Part shown: piece by piece, positions 7,801-15,812 of the stretch
Layout: each line of letters opens with the position of its first letter
How positions within the stretch are numbered: position 1 is the first letter of the stretch
Source of the DNA: Calditrichaceae bacterium
GTDB taxonomy: Bacteria > Calditrichota > Calditrichia > Calditrichales > Calditrichaceae
Direction of reading: 5' to 3'
DNA: 38,432 bases
Assembly: GCA_024762535.1 (NCBI GenBank)
Contig: JANTHG010000008.1
Location: 1-38,432, forward strand
Notes under the pieces: generated by a model
Told to the model about the DNA's origin: nothing
Seen by the model: the letters and a program-made list of their open reading frames with translations, nothing else
The model's database searches: none
Made by a program: the position numbers and the translations under genes

Positions 7801-8998
7801 GTATTTCATCATTATTGCATTACTATGCGTTGCTGGACTTTCGGGACAGTCGATTGACCGGCAAATGGACGCTAACCGCCGGCAATTGGAATCGCTTAAA
7901 AGCGAAATCAGCCGTATAAAAGATTCCCTTAGCCGGGTAAAGAAGAACGAAACTTCCGTACTCAAACAGATTGACTTAATCGATGAACATTCCGCTTTAA
8001 TTGCCCGCCAAAAAGGGATACTTAAACAGCAAAGCCGTCTGCTGCAAAAGCAGATTCAGCGCACCAACCGTAATTTGGAATCCACTAAACAACGTTTAAC
8101 ACAGCTTAAATCCCTTTACGCCAAACGGTTGGTGTACGCTTACAAATACGGCAGAATGCGTCAGGCGGAACTGCTGCTCAGCTCCGCGTCTCTTAATCAG
8201 GCCATGATTCGTTACCGCTACTTAAAGGAAATCGAAGCCCACGACCGGCGCACCTTAAAATCCATTCAAAAAAAGAAAATCGAAATCGAAAAGCTTAAAG
8301 CAGCGCTCAAAAACAATTTAAAACGTAAACAGGATAATATTCGTGAGCAGAAGCGACAAGAATCCATCTACCTTAGCCAAAAGAAGGAAAAGAACCGGCT
8401 GCTTAAAAAAATCCGCTGGAACCAGATAACCTACGGAAAGGAACTGGCAGCGAGGGAGAAGGAAAAAGAAAACCTCATTCAGATTCTTCTGGAATTGGAA
8501 CGTAAGCGGCAGTTGGATTTGGAACGCAGGCAAAAGCAGAGTCTCTCAGCTAAACCGGAAAAACGGACTGAGCCCCTGGTGGATTTTAAATTCGATAATT
8601 TCCGTAAAGCCAAAGGAAAACTGCCCTGGCCGGTATCGGGAAAGGTTATTAGTAAATACGGCAAGCATAAAGACCCTAAATCCAAAACCTATGTAAAAAA
8701 CACAGATATCGAAATCCGCAGTAAACTAGGTACACCTGTACGCTGTGTATTTAAAGGAGTGGTGCGGGTCATTACCTATCTACCCGGATACGGCAACACG
8801 GTGATTGTGGATCACGGAAACGGCTACTATACGGTCTATTCTCATCTTGATGAAATTTATGTGCAGAAAAACAGCAGTGTGCGCACCAATCAGGTTATTG
8901 CCACGGTTGGCGATTCGGGATCCCTGGCAGGTGCCAAACTACAGTTCGGTATTTACGGCAAGCAGAAAGTGTACAACCCGGAAAAATGGTTACGTTAG
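7790..8998 (+). CDS. EnvC-like murein hydrolase activator with degenerate LytM/M23 domain
   Basis: About 402 residues. A signal peptide (MRFKYFIIIALLCVAGLSG) is followed by a long coiled coil (about 25-250) rich in K, R, Q and L. The C-terminal domain (about 280-402) has the M23 layout: GTPVRC, GNTVIVDHGNGYYTVYSHL and NPEKWL. The metal ligands appear lost: the HxxxD position reads NTDIE and the HxH position reads KLQ. This is the pattern of EnvC and NlpD proteins, which activate cell-division amidases rather than cut peptidoglycan. I prefer the ATG at 7790 over 7781 because it begins the signal peptide cleanly. The gene ends in TAG, overlapping by 4 bases the stop of the convergent penicillin-binding protein gene. 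Confidence 0.85.
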   Translation: MRFKYFIIIALLCVAGLSGQSIDRQMDANRRQLESLKSEISRIKDSLSRVKKNETSVLKQIDLIDEHSALIARQKGILKQQSRLLQKQIQRTNRNLESTKQRLTQLKSLYAKRLVYAYKYGRMRQAELLLSSASLNQAMIRYRYLKEIEAHDRRTLKSIQKKKIEIEKLKAALKNNLKRKQDNIREQKRQESIYLSQKKEKNRLLKKIRWNQITYGKELAAREKEKENLIQILLELERKRQLDLERRQKQSLSAKPEKRTEPLVDFKFDNFRKAKGKLPWPVSGKVISKYGKHKDPKSKTYVKNTDIEIRSKLGTPVRCVFKGVVRVITYLPGYGNTVIVDHGNGYYTVYSHLDEIYVQKNSSVRTNQVIATVGDSGSLAGAKLQFGIYGKQKVYNPEKWLR

Positions 8999-11157
8999 AA
9001 CCGTTTACGCCGTTTGCGGTTTAAAAGCTGCGGTCCGGTATGCACATCGCAGGTTTCCGTTGGCTGGTACTTTACATTAAAAATTTCTTCGTATGGTTTG
9101 GGACAAAAAGAAGTGGCCAGTTTTTTTGTTTCCCCACAAATTTTGAGATGCACCACTTGCGCACAGTCCGGGAATTGACTCTCTTCAAATTCAAGGGAAT
9201 CGTACACGGTCTTCATAAAATCCGCCCAAAAGGGCAAAGCAGCCACAGAACCGGCCATGTGTGGCCCGAGCGTGTATTGAAAATCATCCAAACCCACCCA
9301 AACTCCGGCCACTATATCCGGTGTAAAGCCTACAAACCAGGCGTTGGTATTGTCGTTGGTAGTACCGGTTTTGCCCCCTGCCGGTCGTGTAAAATGAAAG
9401 CGGGTACGCGCTCCAATCCCCGTACCATGGTTCACCACATTTTGCAGCATGTCGTTCATAATATAGGTAGTAGCTGAGGAAAGCACTTCTTTGGGCATGG
9501 GGTGCGGTTCGTAAATAACATTTCCGTTTTTATCTTCGATGCGTACAATGGAAATGGGCTTCATGTGTACGCCGTTATTGGCAAAGGTGCCGTAGGCGGA
9601 AACCAATTCTAAAGGAATAACTTCCGAACTACCAAGCGCTAATGATGAAAAGGGACGCAGAGAGGTGGTAATCCCCATATCACGTGCATACTGAATAACC
9701 ACTTTAGGTGTAATATCGGCAATCAGACGCACAGCCACAGAGTTAAGCGAACGCCGCAAAGCTTCACGCAGGGTTACCATTTTTCCGCTGAATGTGCCGT
9801 TATAATTTTTCGGCGTCCAGCGTGAACTGTCGGGCCCAATTTCCACGGTCGGCAAATCACGATATTCATCCGCCGGTGTGTAGCCGTTATCGATGGCAGC
9901 GGTGTATAAAAAGGGTTTAAAAGCCGAACCCGGCTGCCGTGCCATCTGTGTTGCCCGGTTCCATTTGGATTTATTGAAATCCCTGCCGCCAATCATGGCT
10001 AAAATATGTCCGTTATGAGGATTGATGGCCACAAACGCCAGCTGCATGGTACTCAGTTCATTAAAAGCAGAATCACTAAGTGTTTCCTTTAAATCTTTAA
10101 ACGCCCGCTGATTTCGTACCCTTTCCTGAATGGCTGGCAACTGACGTTCCACGGCTTCTTCCATGGATTTTTGGATTTTAGTATTCAGCGTGGTGTAGAT
10201 ACGTAAGCCGTCTTTGTACACATTTACATGCAGTGAATCCTGCAAACGATTCATCTGCCGACGGATATATTCCGTAAAATAAGGCGCTGTATGCAAAGCG
10301 TAGGGGTCATTCAAATCCAGATTAAGGGGCTCTTCTTTTAAACTGTCAAATGCGGCTTTGGTCAGTTTACCATTGGTCATCATAGAAAGCAGCACCACAT
10401 TGCGTCGTTTAAGGGCCCGTTCCGGGTGGCGGACCGGCGAGTAATAAGTTTGACCTTTTAATATACCGATTAACGCAGCAGCTTCGGATACGGTCAAATC
10501 CTGCACTTCCTTATTAAAATAGCGCAGAGCAGCCGCCTTAATGCCGTACGCGTGATTTCCAAAAAAGGTGATATTCAAATACATATTTAAAATTTCATCT
10601 TTGGAATAGGTACGTTCAATCTGAATGGCAGTCAGCGCTTCTTTGATTTTACGGTTCCAGCTTTTGGCAAAACCGAAGTAGAGATTACGCGCCAATTGCA
10701 TGGTAATGGTACTAGCACCCTGTCCTTTTAAATCGAAATGCATTAAATTGAATACCAGCGAACGCGCAATCCCCGCCATATTGATGCCCCAATGCGAATA
10801 GAAATCGCGGTCTTCTGTGGAAAGCAAAGCATCTATTACCGGTTTCGGAATCTGATCAAACGGCGTAAAGGTGCGGTTATGCGTAAAAAAGGAATGAATT
10901 AGTTCACCGTCTGCGGAATACACCTGCGATGCCCGTTCCGGGTCAATTTGCTCCAGTTGAGTCAGCGGAGGCAGTTCATCGGTCAAAGAATAAATATAGT
11001 AGCTGCCGGCAACTACAAACAGCACGACCAGTCCCCAAATTGTAAAAAAAAGAGTTCGTTTACGGGGAGTAGCAGGTTTAAGCTCTGTTTGGGTTTTTGA
11101 TTGTGTAATAGTGGTGATTCGCGTGGATGTTTTACTGTTTCGTTTTTGACGTTTCAT
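8995..11157 (-). CDS. class A penicillin-binding protein (PBP1A type)
   Basis: 720 residues, bifunctional. A basic cytoplasmic N-terminus and one membrane anchor (about 36-58) precede the GT51 glycosyltransferase domain: STEDRDFYSHWG with catalytic Glu115, GASTITMQLARNLYF (147-161) and RKIKEALTAIQIE (169-181). The transpeptidase domain has SAFK (Ser411/Lys414), SLN (470-472) and KTGT (596-599). All catalytic motifs are present. It polymerises and cross-links peptidoglycan at the periplasmic face. A cysteine-bearing C-terminal tail (Cys665, 674, 685 and 703) and a very basic end follow the catalytic domain. It converges with the EnvC-like gene and diverges from the TPR operon across 183 bp, so cell-wall functions flank it. 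Confidence 0.93.
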   Translation of the reverse strand: MKRQKRNSKTSTRITTITQSKTQTELKPATPRKRTLFFTIWGLVVLFVVAGSYYIYSLTDELPPLTQLEQIDPERASQVYSADGELIHSFFTHNRTFTPFDQIPKPVIDALLSTEDRDFYSHWGINMAGIARSLVFNLMHFDLKGQGASTITMQLARNLYFGFAKSWNRKIKEALTAIQIERTYSKDEILNMYLNITFFGNHAYGIKAAALRYFNKEVQDLTVSEAAALIGILKGQTYYSPVRHPERALKRRNVVLLSMMTNGKLTKAAFDSLKEEPLNLDLNDPYALHTAPYFTEYIRRQMNRLQDSLHVNVYKDGLRIYTTLNTKIQKSMEEAVERQLPAIQERVRNQRAFKDLKETLSDSAFNELSTMQLAFVAINPHNGHILAMIGGRDFNKSKWNRATQMARQPGSAFKPFLYTAAIDNGYTPADEYRDLPTVEIGPDSSRWTPKNYNGTFSGKMVTLREALRRSLNSVAVRLIADITPKVVIQYARDMGITTSLRPFSSLALGSSEVIPLELVSAYGTFANNGVHMKPISIVRIEDKNGNVIYEPHPMPKEVLSSATTYIMNDMLQNVVNHGTGIGARTRFHFTRPAGGKTGTTNDNTNAWFVGFTPDIVAGVWVGLDDFQYTLGPHMAGSVAALPFWADFMKTVYDSLEFEESQFPDCAQVVHLKICGETKKLATSFCPKPYEEIFNVKYQPTETCDVHTGPQLLNRKRRKRF

Positions 11158-11340
11158 GCGGGATTAAACCATTCCTGATTAAAGTTTGTTCCAAACTGTT
11201 TTCAAACTAAAAAATTAAAGATTTAATCACTCATTTGCAACCAGAAGCAAAAAAGAGCGTTAACTGGTATAAAAGCGCTCCCCTTTGGGCAATCGCGCTT
11301 GTTATTAGCAGGGATTAATTTTATATTAAGCGACTTAATT

Positions 11341-13026
11341 ATGAAAAAAATACTTTTACATAGCACACTACTTTTAACTCTGGTTTGGGCTTCCGGATGC
11401 ATGCCTGCACTTAAACAACATCCTCATATGGATGAACACAAAGCAGAGCGGCTGAAAGCACGGGATTTTTACACTACGGGTATTTTTAAGCAGCAGCAGG
11501 GCCACTACAACGAAGCCCTAGTCGCTTTTTATCAGGCTTTACAGTACGATACCACTTCGGCTACTATCTACAATTCCATTGCCGAAAACCATATGAAACT
11601 CAGTCACTTTGAAAGCGCCAAAATCTACTTACAAAAATCCCTGCGTTTGAAGCCCGAGAATAGTGAGGCCCTGCAGCTATTGGCAGAATGCTATTTGCGC
11701 CTTGGGCAGGACGACCAGGCCATTGCCACATTTAAGCGCATCCTGAAAGCCAACCCCTACGATACAGACGCGCGGCAATATTTAATTTTACTCTATGAAA
11801 AAAATGACGACGCTCTGGGCATTGCAAAAGAAAACGAAGCTATGCTTCGCCTGTACGGCAAAAGTCCCGAAATCTTACAACGCCTGTCACAAATTTATAT
11901 ACGGCAAAAAATGTACAACAAAGCCTTGTATTATTTGAATGAACTTCAGGCCATAGACAGCACATCCGCTGAAACGCCTTATTTAATGGGTCAAATCAAA
12001 GATGTGCAGAATCAACCGGATTCCGCCGCTTTCTTCTACCGTAAAACCCTGGATCGGGAACCCACACATAAGGGCGCACTCGACCGCCTGACCCTCCGAT
12101 ACCGTTCTAAGCGGGACTGGAAGGCTATTATTGATTTGTACCGTCCTGTGCTCAAGGCCGATTCCACGAATCGCGCCGCGCGCATTATGAGCGCCGAGGC
12201 CTATTACTATCTAGAAACATACGACCAGGCACGCCGCCTTTTACTTCCGCTGGTACAGGGCGCCGAGGCAGACCCCGCCTTAATGGAACTGATGGGTCGC
12301 ATAGAACTGGAAAGCAAACATGCCGCTTCTGCCGCCTCTTATTTTCGGCGTATTCTGCAACACGCACACGATAACCGCATCGCCTGGATGTTCCTGGCCT
12401 TTTCCCTGAGCGATATGGACAGTTTACAGCAAGCGCAAAAAGTGTTCGAAGAGGCGCTTAACCACTTTCCGGAGGACGTCAATCTGTGGGCATTTTACGG
12501 CAATAACCTGCAGGAGCAGGAATTTTACGAACCGGCTATTTCCGCTTACCATAAAACGCTGGAACTGGATTCCACCAATCGTACGGCACTAGCCGGACTG
12601 CCCGTAATCTATGAAACTTTGAAAATGTACACCCAATGTGACAGTGTGTATGAACTGGCGATTAAACGTCTGCCCAATAACGCTTTGATTCTGAATAATT
12701 TTGGCTACAGCCTATCCGAGCGGAACATCCGTTTACAAGATGCGCTTAAAATGGCTCAAAAAGCCATTTCCATTCAGCCGGACAACGCTGCCTATCTCGA
12801 CACCATTGGCTGGATTTATTATAAGTTGGGTCAGTTTGAAAAAGCAGCACACTATATTCAAAAAGCTGTGGATTCCGGCGAAGCATCAGCCGTTGTACTG
12901 GAACATCTTGGTGACGTATACGCCGGTTTGGAACAAGTGGAGCAGGCCAGAACCTACTGGCAAAAGTCCATTGAGCTTGAACCGGATAATCCAACCTTAC
13001 TAAAAAAATTAGAAAAGATAAAATAA
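11341..13026 (+). CDS. TPR-repeat lipoprotein
   Basis: 561 residues from the ATG at 11341. A TTG-initiated extension from 11299 is possible but would bury the signal peptide. MKKILLHSTLLLTLVWASGC is a lipoprotein signal with lipobox Cys20. The rest is about 14 tetratricopeptide repeats, recognisable from A..F..AL..DP/N spacing such as YNEALVAFYQALQYDTTSA and FEKAAHYIQKAVDSG. It should sit at a membrane surface as a protein-protein scaffold. It heads a five-gene rightward operon; its TAA shares one base with the next ATG (TAATG), so translation is coupled to the DUF4292 lipoprotein gene. This TPR-plus-LolB-like pairing suggests envelope lipoprotein or glycan trafficking. Confidence 0.85.
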   Translation: MKKILLHSTLLLTLVWASGCMPALKQHPHMDEHKAERLKARDFYTTGIFKQQQGHYNEALVAFYQALQYDTTSATIYNSIAENHMKLSHFESAKIYLQKSLRLKPENSEALQLLAECYLRLGQDDQAIATFKRILKANPYDTDARQYLILLYEKNDDALGIAKENEAMLRLYGKSPEILQRLSQIYIRQKMYNKALYYLNELQAIDSTSAETPYLMGQIKDVQNQPDSAAFFYRKTLDREPTHKGALDRLTLRYRSKRDWKAIIDLYRPVLKADSTNRAARIMSAEAYYYLETYDQARRLLLPLVQGAEADPALMELMGRIELESKHAASAASYFRRILQHAHDNRIAWMFLAFSLSDMDSLQQAQKVFEEALNHFPEDVNLWAFYGNNLQEQEFYEPAISAYHKTLELDSTNRTALAGLPVIYETLKMYTQCDSVYELAIKRLPNNALILNNFGYSLSERNIRLQDALKMAQKAISIQPDNAAYLDTIGWIYYKLGQFEKAAHYIQKAVDSGEASAVVLEHLGDVYAGLEQVEQARTYWQKSIELEPDNPTLLKKLEKIK

Positions 13027-13802
13027 TGCGTATATTCATAATTCTGTTTTCACTTCTTATGATAACCGGCAGTTGTGTATTTCAAAAGAACCTGCGGAAA
13101 GACACCAACCAATTGACCTACCGCGAATTGCTGGCCGGCAACGAAAGCTGGCACCATTCGGTTAAAACCTTGCAGGGACAGGCGCGCATTACGTTAGACT
13201 CGCCACAGTATTCCGGTAATTTTAATGCCGATATCCTGGTAAACGGTCCGGATTCCCTGCTCATAACCATTACCGGCCCCATGGGTATCCGCGTGGGAAA
13301 AGTTTTTATTACGGCCAATCGCTTTGTATTTTACAATCAGGTAATGAATCAGTTCATCACTGGAACGCAAAAGGATTTTGAAGATACCAATTTTCTGCAG
13401 TTCCCTTTGGAAATCGGCCAGTTACGCAGTGTGTTTGCAGCACAGGACGCTTTCGAAATTTTAAAGGAAGAAAAATTTAAGCGCACCGAAGACGGCTTTT
13501 ATGTGGAAGCTTTGAACGGAGACCTCAATTTCCATATCTGGTTTGAACCGGAGTATCTGCATATCAAAAAAATTGAATATTATGATAATCGTCAACTGCT
13601 CTTTTACAAAGAATACGACCGTTTTAAAGTAACGGACGGTATTGTTTTCCCCCGATCTATCAATTTTGTCCGTCCGGAAGAAAAACAGGGACTAACTATC
13701 TTTTTTACAGAGTTGCATCTTAATCAACCCATTGATCCGGAACGATTTATCATTAATATTTCAGATAATGCCAAACAAATTGACCTTTCATTAGAACAGT
13801 AA
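13026..13802 (+). CDS. DUF4292 family lipoprotein (LolA/LolB-like fold)
   Basis: 258 residues with a short lipoprotein signal (MRIFIILFSLLMITGSC, Cys17). The body is almost all beta-strand: LQGQARITLDSPQYSGNFNADILVNGPDSLLITITGPMGIRVGKVFI followed by FYNQVMNQFITG. The typical late DGIVFPRSINF and FFTELHLNQPID strands are also present. This matches DUF4292, related in fold to lipoprotein carriers, and has no known enzyme residues. It is coupled by a one-base overlap to the upstream TPR lipoprotein gene. It is followed after 17 bases by a glycosyltransferase gene. A role in moving lipid or lipoprotein across the envelope is inferred from fold and context only. Confidence 0.8.
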   Translation: MRIFIILFSLLMITGSCVFQKNLRKDTNQLTYRELLAGNESWHHSVKTLQGQARITLDSPQYSGNFNADILVNGPDSLLITITGPMGIRVGKVFITANRFVFYNQVMNQFITGTQKDFEDTNFLQFPLEIGQLRSVFAAQDAFEILKEEKFKRTEDGFYVEALNGDLNFHIWFEPEYLHIKKIEYYDNRQLLFYKEYDRFKVTDGIVFPRSINFVRPEEKQGLTIFFTELHLNQPIDPERFIINISDNAKQIDLSLEQ

Positions 13803-13819
13803 CACAACTCAGGAATATT

Positions 13820-14743
13820 ATGGATGTTTCAATTGTAATCCCCATGTTAAACGAAGAAGAATCACTCCAGGAGCTGGTTGAACGTATTCATACTCAGGTT
13901 ACCGCGATGAATCTGAATCACGAAATCATCTTTGTGGATGACGGTAGCACAGACCATTCATTCGAAACGCTGCTTCGTTTAAAGGATACTTATCCGGCCA
14001 TAAAAGTTATCCGTTTCCGCCGGAATTTTGGTAAAAGCGCAGCCCTGTGTGTGGGCTTCGAAAAGGCCGTCGGCACTTATGTAATTACCATGGACGCCGA
14101 TTTACAGGACGACCCGGCTGAAATTCCCAATTTAATTGCCGAGTTGGAAAAGGGACTGGATTTGGTTTCCGGCTGGAAGAAGAAACGACACGACCCGATT
14201 AGTAAAACCGTGCCTTCCAAATTATTCAACTGGACTACCCAAAAGCTGACCGGTATCAAAATCCATGATTTCAATTGCGGTTTAAAAGCCTATCGCAGCG
14301 AAGTTATTAAATCCATTCCGGTTTACGGAGAACTGCATCGTTATTTACCCGTTCTGGCCCACTGGCAAGGTTTTAAAGTTGGTGAAATTGTGGTTAAACA
14401 CCACGAGCGGAAGTTTGGCGTTTCCAAATTCGGAGTGCGCCGGTTTTTCAGCGGATTTTTTGATTTGCTGACTGTGCTATTTATAACCCGCTACCGACAA
14501 AAGCCCCTGCATCTGTTTGGCTTTTTTGGTCTGGTATTTGGGTTTGCCGGTATTGGTATTTTAACCTACTTGTCTGTTTTATGGTTTCAGGGTATTGGTA
14601 TCGGCCACCGTCCGTTACTATTTTTGGGCGTTCTGCTTGTTATTGTGGGCGCACAATCCTTTTCCCTGGGCCTGATTGGCGAGATGATTACAAATACACG
14701 TACCCGAAGTAATAAATATACCATCCGCGAAATTATTGAATAA
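13820..14743 (+). CDS. polyprenyl-phosphate glycosyltransferase (GtrB/DPM1-like GT2)
   Basis: 307 residues. The GT-A motifs are SIVIPMLNEEESL (4-16), FVDDGSTD (38-45) and the metal-binding MDADLQDDP (91-99). Then comes FRRNFGKSAAL and two C-terminal membrane spans (about 231-255 and 265-292), ending ITNTRTRSNKYTIREIIE. This is the layout of GtrB/ArnC/DPM1 enzymes, which load a sugar onto a polyprenyl phosphate at the cytoplasmic face. The lipid-linked sugar is then used by integral glycosyltransferases outside. It lies 17 bases after the DUF4292 gene and 12 bases before another GT2 gene, in one operon. Confidence 0.88.
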   Translation: MDVSIVIPMLNEEESLQELVERIHTQVTAMNLNHEIIFVDDGSTDHSFETLLRLKDTYPAIKVIRFRRNFGKSAALCVGFEKAVGTYVITMDADLQDDPAEIPNLIAELEKGLDLVSGWKKKRHDPISKTVPSKLFNWTTQKLTGIKIHDFNCGLKAYRSEVIKSIPVYGELHRYLPVLAHWQGFKVGEIVVKHHERKFGVSKFGVRRFFSGFFDLLTVLFITRYRQKPLHLFGFFGLVFGFAGIGILTYLSVLWFQGIGIGHRPLLFLGVLLVIVGAQSFSLGLIGEMITNTRTRSNKYTIREIIE

Positions 14744-14755
14744 AGGCTGCTTTGT

Positions 14756-15793
14756 ATGACTGAACCCTACTCCCTCTATTCTGTTATTATCCCCTCTTTT
14801 AACCGGGCGGATGAAATGCAGGATTTGCTGCACTCGGTTCAGAATCTGGATTTCCCGCGGGAACGGTTTGAAATCGTAGTGGCTGACGACGGTTCCACGG
14901 ACAACACCGCAGAAATTGTAAACAGCTTTCAGGATGCTTCTTTTACCCTGCGTTATGTTTCACAGAAGAATCAGGGCCCGGGCGCGGCCCGCAATCTGGG
15001 AATGCAGGAGGCTAATGGGGATTTCTTTATTTTCATCGATTCCGATGTAACGCTTCCCTCATCCTGGCTTACCGAAATTGACCGCGCTCTGCAGGCGGAA
15101 CAGGCCGATGCCTTTGGCGGACCGGATACGTTTCTGCCGGACTTCCCGCCCCTGCTTAAGGCCATCAATTATTCTATGACCTCTTTTATTACGACCGGCG
15201 GTATGCGCGGTAAAAAAGGGAAGAAACTGGCTAAGTTTTATCCACGTTCCTTTAATATGGGGCTCAGCCGCAAACTATATGAAAAAATCGGCGGATTTGG
15301 TAATTTACGCCACGGACAGGATATTGAATATTCCAACCGCATCATCCGCAGCGGCGCGCAGGTTGTGTATGTAGATGCAGCTCCGGTTTATCACAAACGC
15401 CGCACCAATTTACGACGGTTTTACCGTCAGGTATTTAACTGGGGGATTGCCCGCGTTAACCTGTTCCACATCGACCCGAATATGTTTGAACCGTTGCACG
15501 CCATGCCGGCTCTGGCTACGTTTTTGGTTCTGCTTGTTACGGTTCTGGCGCCCTTTTCCTCTTTTTTTACCACTGTGTTCCTGGCCGGGCTGGTTCTGGC
15601 TCTACTGATTTTTATCGTTTCCATGCTCGATGCGGTGCGTATGTACAAAGAAATCACTCCCGCGCTTTATTTACCTCTGGTGATGCCGGCTCAAATTTTG
15701 GGTTACGGCCTGGGATTTATTTATAATTTTATCCGCCGTTCCGTTTTCGGCAAAGACGCCAAGGTGGGTTTTAAAAAGAATTATTACAAATAA
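14756..15793 (+). CDS. family 2 glycosyltransferase with C-terminal membrane spans
   Basis: 345 residues. SVIIPSFNRADEM (9-21), VVADDGSTD (41-49) and FIFIDSDVTLP (91-101, the DXD site) identify a GT-A fold. GGPDTFLP and the RHGQDIEYSNRIIRSG acceptor-site motif follow. Two hydrophobic spans at about 250-295 anchor it. It should extend a membrane-linked glycan; donor and acceptor are unknown. RBS-like AAAGG precedes the ATG. Gene spacing (12 bases before, 19 after) puts it in the TPR to YfhO operon. Confidence 0.85.
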   Translation: MTEPYSLYSVIIPSFNRADEMQDLLHSVQNLDFPRERFEIVVADDGSTDNTAEIVNSFQDASFTLRYVSQKNQGPGAARNLGMQEANGDFFIFIDSDVTLPSSWLTEIDRALQAEQADAFGGPDTFLPDFPPLLKAINYSMTSFITTGGMRGKKGKKLAKFYPRSFNMGLSRKLYEKIGGFGNLRHGQDIEYSNRIIRSGAQVVYVDAAPVYHKRRTNLRRFYRQVFNWGIARVNLFHIDPNMFEPLHAMPALATFLVLLVTVLAPFSSFFTTVFLAGLVLALLIFIVSMLDAVRMYKEITPALYLPLVMPAQILGYGLGFIYNFIRRSVFGKDAKVGFKKNYYK

Positions 15794-15812
15794 CCTGATT
15801 TAGGATACAATT

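Noticed and set aside
11158-11340. Terminator or riboswitch between the PBP and TPR genes
   Set aside because: GAGCG/CGCTC arms at about 11253-11280 are short with a large loop and no T-run; nothing supports a regulatory RNA.
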